Assembly: GCA_025267735.1 (NCBI GenBank)
Contig: CM046298.1
Coordinates: 28,651,866 to 28,715,865, forward strand
Length of the DNA stretch: 64,000 bases
Direction: 5' to 3'
DNA from: Mactra quadrangularis
Taxonomy: Eukaryota > Mollusca > Bivalvia > Venerida > Mactridae
Shown here one piece after another: positions 47,241 to 59,060 of the stretch; position 1 is the first letter of the stretch, and the number at the start of each line of letters is the position of its first letter. Position numbers and translations under genes: made by a program. The notes below the pieces were generated by a model that searched no databases, had not been told where the DNA came from, and saw nothing but the letters and a program-made list of their open reading frames with translations.

Positions 47241-48567
47241 GAAATTATTCAAGCTTTGACAGTTGAGAAAAACGGACTATACCAAGATCAGTTCAAATAA
47301 TCATTTATAGTGTATTGTATCTTTTAGAACATAGTCAATAGTCGGCTGCTGCTTAGATCAAGAGCTTGATCTCACATTTTAAACATATTTTCACAAATTT
47401 TCTAAAACGGAATTCATATAGGTGGTTTTGTGTACGGGTGCATCCCTTACTTGAAAACTAAATTTGCCTGTCAAAGCTTGAATAATTTCACGGTAACTGA
47501 ATGCATTGTTTTGTACTGGTGGCTCTAACATATCTTGACTAAACCATACCCTTTGGCATAAGCAGATATACTCGTTCGTAGTACACACTTTTAGAAACTC
47601 ATGGATGTATCATGACGATAATTTTAACAGAAGCATTCATGTTTTGACAGCTGAGAAAAAAACGAACTTTGTAATAAATTGATTGTATATAATTGTTTCA
47701 TATACTTTGAATTTTTACAGAAACTGCATATTATGTAACCAGAAAAAACCGTAATATTTTTTGTTTTAAGCTTTAAATACAATGGAACCCTCTAAATGGG
47801 ACATGCTTCATGACAAAAAATAAATCAGGTCAGAAAAGGTTTTCGGAATAAATGGAAATCTGCATTAAAACCTTTAACAAGCTCGACTTACTTGAGAGTG
47901 CGTTTTTAAACTCAATTGAGAACAAAATTCTCAAGGTGAGCTATTGAGGGGGTCTATCCAACGTCCGTGAGTTAATTAGTGCGCGCGCGTGTGCGTGCGT
48001 TTGTGCGAGCCTGCGTGCGTGTGTGCATCTGTCGTCAAAAATTAATTTGCTAAAAATAAATTGTCAAAACCATAGAGCCTGCAGCTACAAAATCATGTAG
48101 CCTTACATAAATGTCCTGTACAAAATATGGCCGGGGCAACATTGACCTTGCCCTAGAGGTCAACTGTGAGGCCTAGAGCTGTCATATTTAGCATTTAGCA
48201 TCACTTTAAGGTCCTCTACAAAGATTATTTAAATTATGCCACTTGAGTCGAAATTGGCCCCGCCCCAGGGGTCATACGTTTTGCATAGAGTCATGGTTTT
48301 CCTAGTGCTGAATATTAAAGTTATAAAATAATTTTGTGTCAGATGCCCTAAGCATGTAATACATTGGTGAAGGGTATAGGGTTCTACCCTCTTCGTTCGA
48401 AATTTGCCAATAATGTTCTGATTATTGTGGGTCATGATATAAATAAAGCTCAGTCATGAAATTATTTCTACGACCATTTTCCCTCCTACCTTATTCATTG
48501 CCTAGTTGGCCAAATTAAATTGTATGTTCAAGTACGTCTTTTTCAAATCATTTACTAGAAAACAAAT

Positions 48568-48745
48568 AGAGTCGCCCTACTAGCTCAGTTGGTAGCACGC
48601 ACATCTACTGATCGAGGGATCGTGGGTTATTTATTTATTTATTTATTGGAGTTAACGCCGTATCAACACAATTTAGGTCATTTCACGGCGTCCAGCGCAC
48701 CTAACTTAGCTTTCCTGGACCATTGTCTATAACCAGTACAAATAC
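48568..48745. mobile_element. Chimeric SINE pieces: tRNA-like head joined to an inverted family A tail
   Basis: ACTAGCTCAGTTGGTAGCAC is a tRNA-type head on the plus strand. After a (TTTA)n run, GTTAACGCCGTATCAACACA and TCCAGCGCACCTAACTTAGC are the family A tail in the opposite orientation. Confidence 0.7.
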
Positions 48746-49291
48746 AAAATAACATGAAAGTAGAAATTCTCAACTGTTACTAATTGCCATTATCAACTTT
48801 ACTATCAACGAAAGTACATGGATTTTGAAGCGTCGTCAATGGAAAGGTCTTCCAGACATATAAATGTCTCGTTTCTGAGTTTGAGCCTAACTGTAGGCTT
48901 AGTTTAGGCGATGGAAGTTGTTTTTAAGAAATAGTTTATTTTTTAATGTTATTTTATTCTAACTATTCAAAATAATCGGACCCAAAACCGTTATATATGT
49001 ACAACTAGATCTATGTTGTTATATTAATTATAAGATTAGTTTTTTTTCTTTTTATCACCTCAGCTGTTGTACAGCAAACCAAATACCTTTCTCCTCATTA
49101 CAACCTGGTTAATGTTCACGTAATAGGACCGCTGCGAGTATCCGGATATTTGCGGTCTCAACCAGAAAATCGAGAATGAATATTCGTCACGTCCGAAATC
49201 GTCGGATAGCGATCTCATTTTTTAAATAATAAAAAATGAAAGAACATTTTAGCTTAATTACTTCTGAAACGAACCGCACTACTAATGAAAA

Positions 49292-52200
49292 CTAGGTATG
49301 TGAAGTTAGCTATCTATTGTCTATTCTCTATTCAAAAGTTTATTCGCACTATTGACAGCTATGTATTGAGAAATCTATTCATTTAGAAGTCTATTCGGAT
49401 TTACTGTATACATAGATATAGGTAAGTTCAAATATCTGTACCAAAATCTATTCACAAAATGCCGAAAAGACAGCTGTCTATTCAAAAGGCTATTCAGAAG
49501 TCTATTCGATAAACGTCAGTAATGCAATCAAACAGATTTAAAAGTCTTTTCGTGGAATACGTAAAGAGACAAATGTCCATTCATAAGTCTATTTCGAAGT
49601 CTATTCGCTAGGGGTGTAACAATATGAAAAAACCCGTATTGCAATATATTGCAATATGCAAAACCTGTATTGCAATATATTGCAACACGTACCGGTTTTT
49701 GCGTAGACGTGCGAAGCATGAATTATTATGCATGTTCATCTTCCTAATTGGATCAGCACAACACGTATACATACATACATATGTGTATATTCAAACGATC
49801 TCTTGTGTAAAATGATCTATAATTTTGGAAAATGCGTGTTTTGAAACAGACTTCTAAAGATATTTTTTTCTCTCAATTGACTAAAAGTTTAACCTTTTTA
49901 CAAATGTCTTTTCAGAAGTCTATTCGCCAAATCATGTTAATGTATTCATAATGTGTCAGAAGTTTGTTATAGAGTTTCGAATACACAGCTGTCCTTACAA
50001 ATGCCTATTCAGAAGTCTATACGCAAAATCATATATTTATATGCATTAAGAATGTGTCTGAAGTCTATTATAAAGTTGCGAATAGACAGATGTCCATTCA
50101 AATGTCTATTCAAAAGTCTATTCGCAAAATCCTGTATATGCATTCAGAATGAGTCAGAAGTCTTTTATAGAGTTTCAAATAGACAGCGGTCTATTCAAAA
50201 GTCTATTCAGAAGTCTATTCGCAAAATCATATATATGCATTTTGAATGTGTCTAAAGTCTATTATAAAGTTGCGAATAGACAGCTGTCCATTCAAATGTC
50301 TATTCAGAAGTCTATTGACAAAATCGAATTGAATATGCATGTACAATGTGTCAGAAGTCTATTATAGAGTAGGTTTGTGAAGTTAACCATCTATTGTCTA
50401 TTCACTATTCAGACGTTTAATCACACGATAAACAGCTATGTATTAAGAATTCTATTCATTCAGAAGTCTATTCGCATTTACTGTATTTATAGATATAGGT
50501 AAGTTAAAAAATCTGAACGAAATTCTATTTACAAAATGCCGAAAAAACAGCTGTCTTTTCGTATCTCTATTCAAAAGTCTATTCGCAAAAACTCAGTAAA
50601 ATCCGAAAGAGTCAAAAGTCTTTTCGTGGAATACGTAAAGAAACAAACATCCATTCAAATGTCTATTCAGAAGTTTATTTGCGAACGCATAGCTATACAT
50701 TCAGAATATTCTAGAAGTCTTTCCATAAAGTGACGAAAATACACATGTCTACTAAAAGTTCTATTCAGAAGTTTATTCGCAAAAACATAGTTATGCAATC
50801 TGAATGTGCAATACATCTATTCCCGGAATGCGAAGCGACAGATGTCCATTCAAAAGTCTATTCAGAAGTTTATTCGTAAACGCTTAGCTTGACATTTAGA
50901 ATGTTCCAAAAGTTTATATTGTAGTGACAAAAAGACAAATGTCTTTTCAGATGTCTATTCAGGAGTCTTTTCGCAAAAATATAGCTATGCATTCAGATTG
51001 TTTCTAAGGTGTATTCGTGGAGTGCAAAGATATACTTAAATTCAAAACTCTGTACGGAAATCTATTAACAAAATACCGAAAGGACAGCTGTCAATTCAAA
51101 AGTCTATTCAGAAATCTTTTCGCTATGCATTCAGATTGTTCATGAGGTTTATTCGAGGTTTGCGAATAAACAGCTGTCCATTGTCAATTTGGAAGTCTAT
51201 TCAGAAGTCTATTCGCAAAAACTCAGTAATGCGATCAAAAATATTTAAAAGTCTATTCGTGGAATATGTCAAGAGACAAAAGTCCATTCAAAAGTCTTTT
51301 AGAAGTTTATTTGCAAACGCTTAGCCATCCATTCAGAATAATATAAAAAGTCTATTCGTGAAGTGTAGAAAACACACATATCTATTGGAAGGTCGATTCA
51401 GAAGTTATTGACAAAAACATTGGTATGCAATCTAAATGTGCCAGACGTCTATTCGTGGAATCTGAAGTGGCTGATGTCCATTCAAAAGTCTATTCAGAAG
51501 TTTATTCGTAAATGCATAGCTTGCTATTTTAAATGTTCCAAAAGACTTTATTGAAATGACAAAAAAGTCAAATGTCTTTTCAAAAGTCTATTCAGAAGTC
51601 TATTCGCGAAAATATTGCTATGTATTTGGACACTTTCAGGCGTCTATTCGGGAATGCGAATAGACAGCTGTCCAATCAAAGGTCTATTCGGACATTTATT
51701 CCGAAATTAAGAATGTGTCGGAAATCTATTATAAAGTTGCGAATAGTCAGCTGTCCATTCAAATGTCTATTCAAAAGTCTATTCGCAAAATCAACTTTAT
51801 GCATTTAGAATGTGTCAGAAGTATATTCTAGGATTGCGAATAGATGGCTGTCTTTTCAAATGTCTATTCAGAAGTCTATTCGCAAAAAATCAAGTAAATG
51901 CTTTTAGAATGTGTCAGAAGTATTTTTTTGGATTGCGAATAGACAACTGTCTTTTTAAATGTCTATTCAGAAGTCTATTCGCAAAATCAAGTAAATGCAT
52001 GTAGATTGTGTCAGAAGTATATCCTTGGATTGCGAATAGACAGCTATCCATTCATATGCCAATTCAGAAGTCTATTCGCAAACAGTAGTTTGCATTCGGA
52101 ATGTAGCAGAAGTCTTTATATAAAGTTACGTTTTGTAAAGTGTTAAATAGGCATATTCAAATTATTTATCAGAAGTCTATTTGCAAAATCATTCATATGC

Positions 52201-53929
52201 ATACTTAATGTGTCGGAATTATTTTCTGGGTTTTTGAATAGACATGCTCTTTGAAGCAGGTCTACTTTTTTCTATTGAAAGCAATAATTCTATTTTTCTC
52301 CTGGTAGTAAGTCTTCTCTCGGTAGCTGAATTACTTCTTTCTTTTAAAATCAGGTCTTACGGACTTTTAAAAATAATTACTGGCATGAGATTAATTTTTT
52401 TAATTGATTTTGTCTACCTTTTTCATTTCGGTCACAAGATGAATACATTATATTTACTGCAAGCACGAACCTGTGAGAAAACACCAAGATTGACGTCACG
52501 CTGTAGCACCGTCAAAAGAATTTAACAAAATGGCGTAAAATTGTGTTTCTTATAAAACAAAAATAATCATTTTGAAAGGCTTAATCACTTAAATGTAAAT
52601 TGGTGACAAAGGAGTTTCTTTTGGCACTTATTTTTCTTATTATCTCTGTGGATAATAACAATTTTACGATTTAATATGAAATTCAAAGGTTTCTACCTAC
52701 TAACTTCGAAATATTAGCAAGTCTCAAGCAATGGCGCGTCCTCGAAAATAAAACCAGCACTGGTTACCGAATTTGCATTTGCACTTGTGTAATCTACGGT
52801 ACCATTAATCTTGTTTGAATCAGATTTTACCGGCTCAATTTGGTTTACAGAATCTGCAAAATAACGACGATATGAAAAGGCAAATTCGACCTTCACCTAA
52901 AATTGCGGAAATATTCGGGAGATTCATTTATGTTTACGAGAGTAATAAAACTTTCTTAATTCAGGCAAAACCAAGCAAACTTCAGTAGAGTTGGCTAGTC
53001 TAACACAATTACATCAGACACATTCTGAATGCATAAACATGATTTTGCGAATAGACTTCTGAATAGACATTTGAATGGACAGCTGTCTGTTCGCAACTCT
53101 TTGAATAGACTTTTGACACTTTTAAATGCATATATATGCTTTTTCGAATAGACTTCTGAAAAGACATTTTTAAGAATTGCTGTCTATCCGCTACTCTTTG
53201 AATAGACTTCTGGCACATTCTAAATGCATATGAATGATTTTGCGAATTGACTTCGGAATAGACTTTTGAATTGACATTTGTCTCTTTACGTATTCCACGA
53301 AAAGATTTTCAAATCTGTTTGATTGCATTACTGACTTTGTTTCGAATAGACTTCTGAATAGACTTCCGAATATACAGCTGTCTATTCACGACCCACGAAT
53401 TAACCTCAGGAACAATCTGAATGCATAGCTATTTTTTGCGAAAAGACTATTGAATAGGGATCCGAATAGACTTTTGAATGGACATTTGTGGCTTCGCATT
53501 CCGTGAATAGACATCTCGCACATTCAGATTGCATAACTTTGTTTTTGCGAATAAACTTCTGAATAGACTTTTGAATGGGCATTTGTCTCTTTACGTATTC
53601 CACGAAAAGACTTTTAAATTTGTTTGATTGCATTACCGACCTTTTTTTCGAATAGACTTTTGAATAGACCTCCGAATATACAGCTGTCTATTCACACCCC
53701 ACGAATGAACCTCAGGAACAATCTGAATGCATTGCTATATATTCGCGAAAAGACTTTTGAATAGAGATCCGAACTTTTGGTACAGATATTTGAACTTACC
53801 TATATCTATGTATACAGTAAATGCGCAAAGACTTCTGAATGAATAGATTTCTCAATACATAGCTGTCTATAGTGCGAACAAACTTTTGAATAGAGAATAG
53901 ACAATAGATAGCTAACTTCAGAGACCTAG
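49292..53929. mobile_element. 4.6-kb fold-back element with degenerate GAATAGACTT repeats
   Basis: The ends CTAGGTATGTGAAGTTAGCT and AGCTAACTTCAGAGACCTAG are inverted, and similarity continues about 155 bp inward. The left arm (about 3 kb) repeats AGTCTATTCAGAAGTCTATTCG in units of about 100 bp; the right arm (about 0.93 kb) carries the complement. A second copy of the end motif is at 50371-50520. Short frames are repeat by-products; no transposase found. Confidence 0.9.
52262..52980. other. Spacer between the fold-back arms
   Basis: About 720 bp without the arm repeat. Two short open frames (52244-52525 plus, 52714-52896 minus) show no domain I recognise. It could be captured host DNA or a relic of the autonomous element. 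Confidence 0.5.
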
Positions 53930-53941
53930 AAAATGATGAAT

Positions 53942-54235
53942 ATCACCTCAGCAGGCCAGGACAAGTAGTAATCGTGAAACTTCGGACTGGACACAACCGG
54001 CTAAATGCACATATGCATAAAAAGCTGAAGCTGGCACCAACAGCTACATGCCCATGCGGTGAGGATGACCAAACCAACAGAGCACATCCTTCAAACCTGT
54101 GAAAGACACCACCAGGAGAGACTAGCAATATGGCCGACTGAGACAACTCTACAGGAGGAACTGTATGGTACTGTAGCTGAACTCAGACGGACCTTACATT
54201 TCATCCCTAAGACTAGTCTGACTGTGTAGCCGTGA
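53942..54235 (+). pseudogene. Non-LTR retrotransposon ORF2 C-terminal remnant
   Basis: Reads ENDEYHLSRPGQVVIVKLRT, GHNRLNAHMHKKLKL and CPCGEDDQT, the familiar LRTGHxRLNxH...CPCG end of non-LTR reverse transcriptase proteins. It then needs a frame change near 54073 to continue as TEHILQTCERHHQERLAIWP and LYGTVAELRRTLHFIPKTSL and stop. It starts at the edge of the fold-back element, so it is either 5' truncated or interrupted by it. Confidence 0.8.
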
Positions 54236-54239
54236 ACGA

Positions 54240-55140
54240 AAAGAAGAAACATCAAAAGTTGTTGTTGTGCAGAGGATTTGTTCTGTAAAGGACAACTCTG
54301 AAGAGGTCATACTGAACATGTATGTGTAGCTCGTTACGGATAACTTGAGACATTAACTTTACATAAATATAGTTTAAAATTGTCTAAAGTTATCCTAAAC
54401 GAGCTATAATATTAATTTTTAGTGTTGACTTATACACAGACTGCCTAAAGTGTGTAAAAAACCGCGTGAAAAGCAAAACGTCGCGCAAAAAGATTAATAA
54501 ATTGGCATTGCATTCTAAGTCTTTATATAGACATACTATTATGAATAGTTCCTACTAATCGCTGTAATTTAGCGCTTTCTCTGCTATTTAATAAAATTAT
54601 TTATGAATTTAATAGTTTGGATGCATTATAAATTAACGATACACTTCAATACAATGTACTATATATCTTTAAAATATTTATTAAATGGTTGATTTGTTAA
54701 TTTCAAAACAAATCATATTAGAGAGCGCTACATTACGCCTAACATACTCTAAGTTTACTTAGTATAGTCTCGCGAAAGATATTATTGTTTTTCAAGTTCT
54801 TGTAGCAGTCATCAATTTGAAAAAAAATCATATCGTACATAAAATAACTACTACTTTCTATGTACGATAATGCCTTCATTGGTCTTCGAGTTTTTTACTT
54901 GAAATTCTCTGCACAATTTTTGAAAAAATGACAGTTTACCATTCGATCTAATTTCTGTGATTAGGAGCTAACAACAAGTACTTGCGAGGCTAATTAAGAC
55001 ATTTCGGGGAAAGGAATGTAGTAGTTGTGTTATGTACTATATGATGTATTTTGTTTAGGAAGAGAATTGGGTGAAAAACATGTGCTTGTTTGCCTTGTTA
55101 GTCGTTGTTTTATGTCACGTGACTCTAGACCCTCGTATTA
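54240..55140. other. Gene-free interval
   Basis: AT-rich sequence; GTGTAGCTCGTTACGGATAA near 54327 is echoed inverted near 54390 (AGTTATCCTAAACGAGCTATA), suggesting a small hairpin element. Nothing else supported. Confidence 0.4.
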
Positions 55141-55141
55141 G

Positions 55142-55531
55142 TATAGTCCAACAGAATTAACCTGAGCTTGACCTTTATGCAAGAATATATTAAACTCAGT
55201 ATTTACTGTCTAGTTTTGTCTTCGTTTGTGCGCTTTATCGGAAGCTTTCGGCAAAATAAACGTACTGAACACTTAATGTTGTTTTCATAAGAATAAATAC
55301 TTTGAAACTGTGCCATAATATTGCTGACTTACTTGTTTCCCCAAAAACTAATGTGTCCAAAATTAAAAGTACAATAACATGACACTTTTAATAAATTGAT
55401 TATAATCACATAGGTTATAAACACGTGTATAACCGTATACATGCTTACGGAAACTCACGATTTAATGTAAGTGCAGTGTGTAATTATTATAATTAGGTAG
55501 TTCAAGCTCGGGTTAATTCTGTTGGACTATA
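55142..55531. mobile_element. MITE family M1, copy 4, inverted and best preserved
   Basis: The ends TATAGTCCAACAGAATTAAC and GTTAATTCTGTTGGACTATA are perfect inverted complements over 20 bases, and the TIR continues for about ten more. 390 bp, opposite interior orientation to the other copies. Confidence 0.9.
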
Positions 55532-56508
55532 AACAATATTGAACTTGCCCTTGATTAACTTTTGTATCGGTTATCGGATAAACTCACATAACGAACAAAT
55601 CTTAGCATGTAGTCAATATGGTTTAAATAATAAACTTATTATGTGGTTTACGAATTTTGCTGAGCCTAGCATGTTTCTTGAAAAATGTAATGTATTTTTG
55701 ATTGTATTTTTAGTGATTTTTTTTCCTTTTTAGCTTGTTTGTTTGATTTTTATTGGATAGTATTGTTTTGTCGGACAATAGCTAATGTTATATGTGGTTG
55801 ATTATAACCGACTCTAAATAAAGATTATCGTACGTCCAAAGAGGTTTCTCTGCTCTGGATCGTTCATATGGTTACCATTGGTTTAAAACAGTCTCCTCGT
55901 ATCACGTGACCCTTTACCGGTCATGTGATCAAAATCAATCAGCTGAAGAAGGTGACGTGATGTTTCCGAAAATTTCAAGGTAAATAGATATTCGCTCTTC
56001 AGTTGAAGAAAATTAACCCCAAATCTTATCTTATCTTATCTAGCATATACTTGTAAACGAAGATGCATCGAGGACAAGTTCAACCTCGTTTAATAATACT
56101 GTAGGCAAACCATCATTGCGTATTTTAATAAAATCATCTGTCACTGATACTATTAATATCACGTGATTTGTTTGATGGCGGTGGTTAAGTAGCAACTCGT
56201 GGCGTATGGGCTGTGATAAGATTGGATTTCATACTTTGTTGAAAGTTGAAAATCAACAAAATTGCAATGATACTGTGTTCTGGAGCACTCGATCAAAACA
56301 CACCCATAACGTTAAAAATATGTTCCACAATGAAAACAGGACCATATGTTATAAAACTTGACAGAGAACTCCATACTTAAAACTGAATGAAGTTTCAATA
56401 AATTTTAAAACGTAAATAAGGAGGCATCTTCAGAAACGGAATGAGGAATATTTGTCAGTGATTTCATCTTGATAAAGACTGAGGACATGCAATTGTCTAG
56501 TAGGTTCT

Positions 56509-56666
56509 TATTCGAAACAACTTCGGCAATCTTCTACGAACAAAGCTAGAGATTTGTCTCATTCGGAACACCTCGTCCTTTCATGAATGAATAATTCGTA
56601 GCGAATGGCCAAGGAGTTCCGAATAAGGTTTATCTGTGTAGAAGATTGCCGAGGTAGTTCCGAATA
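56509..56666. mobile_element. 158-bp nested hairpin, relative of 43666-43992
   Basis: TATTCGAAACAACTTCGGCA pairs with TGCCGAGGTAGTTCCGAATA. An inner hairpin uses ATTCGGAACACCTCGTCC with AAGGAGTTCCGAAT. Confidence 0.75.
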
Positions 56667-56905
56667 GTAGGTCCTATTAGTTGGAATCCTCGGATTTTAT
56701 CTTTGGATTTCTATGAAATATCTATCTTGTTAATTTAGATGTAAAACAATGTAATGCAATTTGATAGTCTTCACCCAAACAATAATTTAATTGATTTTCA
56801 ATCAAATCAAATTAAGTAAAGCATAGAAAAGGGTAAAATCCGTGTAATCTATCTAATTGGACCTTCATATTTAAAGAGTATGCTAGGGGAAATAACTGAC
56901 AAGTA
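56667..56905. mobile_element. MITE family M4, copy 3 (short)
   Basis: GTAGGTCCTATTAGTTGGAA at the left and TAATTGGACCTTCATATT near the right; the outer arm is partly lost. It directly abuts a fold-back hairpin at 56509-56666. Confidence 0.7.
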
Positions 56906-58908
56906 GAATGTTCCTAACTATATATAAGTGAGAAACATCCAATAATATTTCTTTCTTACTGTGAATTAGTTTATGGATTTCTGACCTAAAAATTTATGTA
57001 CTCTTGTGTTTTATCAGGAGACCATTGTCAAGTTTTATAAACTAGTGGTTCCAGATCCATTTGATTTTAAACACAGGGAGTCACATTGTCCTGTAGCCTG
57101 TTCAATTACCCCGTTTCGTAACGTTCCGTAACGTTAGGGTCGGAACAAATCAATCCAAAGGCAACTCAATCTTGTACTAACGGATTAAGTTGCCCTAACT
57201 TTGAGGTGAGTTATTCAAGGGTTGAGTTGTCTTCGGGTCGAGTTGTCTCGTATCAGTAACGTTTGCTAATAGTCGTTTCTGAACACGCTGCTGGTACCTA
57301 ACGTTAATATTAACCTCATACAAGTTATTCTTTTGGTAACACTGTGGCATGGTCGAGTGGTTAAAAGTCTGCAATGTGGTCGAGTGATTAAAAACAATAT
57401 TGGGGTGCATCGTCGGCAACCACAGTACTTAATTCCATTTTACTCCATAGCGCAGCATAGCGGAGTAATGTATCATGGGATAACCGACGATGATTGGTGA
57501 GATGATCTTTAGCTAACCACTTCGTAACCAGCGGTGCTTTTCACAAAAATTCTTACGAAAAAAATCTTCGTAAGTCAAAAGCAAGAAACATTAATAATAC
57601 GCTCATTTTTTAGCTTATAACTTCTAAATATTATACAAATTGATTAGAATTGTGCATACCTTTTGTATATCATATCATAGTTATGCTTATTATCCGTCTG
57701 ACTTTGAAGTACTAATTATATGAAAATGACTAACGAAGATTTTTTCCGTAAAAATGTTTGGGAAATGCACCACAGATTAAGATTTTAAGCAAATTCCGTG
57801 AGTGCACCTTCAATTTGCGAGGGGTTTACCATGCTGTTGAAGTATTGAAGAAATAGACAAATAATTGTATGTAATTCGAGAGCTTTATACGAACTTCATA
57901 GTTTCATGAAGTCATCATGTTGTCTGGTTTCCAGTCGTACTTTGACGGTTAAAAGTGCGCCAGGCAAAGCAGAATAATAGCGGCGTCCGATGCATTAAAC
58001 AAGGTATCAGATAGTTCTGTTTTCAAAATTTGGCTTAAATCAAGGAACTTATCAAGAAATACAGTGATACCTCATTTTTAGTCGTTAGGTTACAGTTACA
58101 TACATGTATGCTAAATGAAGTATCTGGAATTCTAACGAAAAATAGTCAACGTCCAAATCGTGTCTACTTTGCAGGTCTACATGGTTTTTGGTTAATTATT
58201 CGCCAAGTGCACACAGATAAATTGACTTGGAATGACTAAAATAATACTGAACTCCTACCATGTTGTCTATCGTCAGAAAATGTTTATACATTAAATTAAA
58301 TTAAATTTTGTAGTTCAAAGATGCCGTTGTGGGCGCCGTCATAATTGCACTTTGCTTGACCTAATAATGGTAAGGGGCAGGTAATCCAGACTAGTGTTAA
58401 AATAACGTGGAACACCACGACCACTTATTGAATGGACAATCATTAGTTATTCCTAGTGAAAAACCGAGGAGTTTCGAATGTCACCACTAATGCCTAGTTA
58501 ACACTGTCCCGATACGTTCCAGTTTAGACACCGGGACAACCGTGGCGTCGACATGAAGAACCGCATTTAGTCGGGATAAATCGTATTAAATCGGCGATCA
58601 CCGCGGACTGGTTCAGCTAATATTAAAAATTTAAGTACGAAACAATTACTGGCTTATTCACAGGAGATCTGGGGCATCACCGTAGCTCTTCCAGCACGAT
58701 CCATCCGTATCTTCACCTTAAGACAACTGGGTAAAACGGTAATAAACCTGCATGGCCTGTGTCCAAGGTTTAGATACGGTGACTTCCGGTGCATCCTGGT
58801 CCATTGATTATAATAACCGATACGCACCGGGTAATACACCGGGACAGTGTGAACTAGGCATTATAGGCGTGTTGTTTGTCCATGAAATATTAAGATATTA
58901 TTTATATA

Positions 58909-59060
58909 CAGTCTACGAAATTAGATTATGGAGGTGTTTGTCCGAACAGATCATTTTTAGAGCAAGCACTATGTCTAACTTGCAGAAACTTGGTTGCCCC
59001 AAAAATTGTTGGTTGCCCGCACTAAAATTGGTTGCCCCGGGCAACCGGACATTCATTAAT
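58909..59060. mobile_element. MITE family M2, copy 3
   Basis: Begins CAGTCTACGAAATTAG and ends GGGCAACCGGACATTCATTA. The short open frame across it reflects the repeat, not a gene. Confidence 0.75.

Larger units (their letters stand above)
46068..48470. other. Upstream flank of the gene, no second gene seen
   Basis: Apart from R1 (46695-47098) and a SINE (47106-47240), there is a GC-containing repeat at 47940-48470 with (GT/GC)n, GGTCAACTGTGAGGCC and CGAAATTGGCCCCGCCCCAG, which looks interspersed. The promoter should lie in 46068-46600, but no motif is convincing. Confidence 0.5.
55532..58908. other. Gene-free interval with small repeats
   Basis: Holds the hairpin and MITE at 56509-56905, a (TTATC)3 run at 56027, a doubled tRNA-like A box at 57350 (GGTCGAGTGGTTAAAAGTCTG), and a short MITE at 57410-57497. 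No coding sequence recognised. Confidence 0.4.

Noticed and set aside
49953..52004. Many short frames encoding repeated KSIQKSIRK or SLFAKS peptides
   Set aside because: They come from the degenerate subrepeats of the fold-back element, change frame often and lack any recognised domain.
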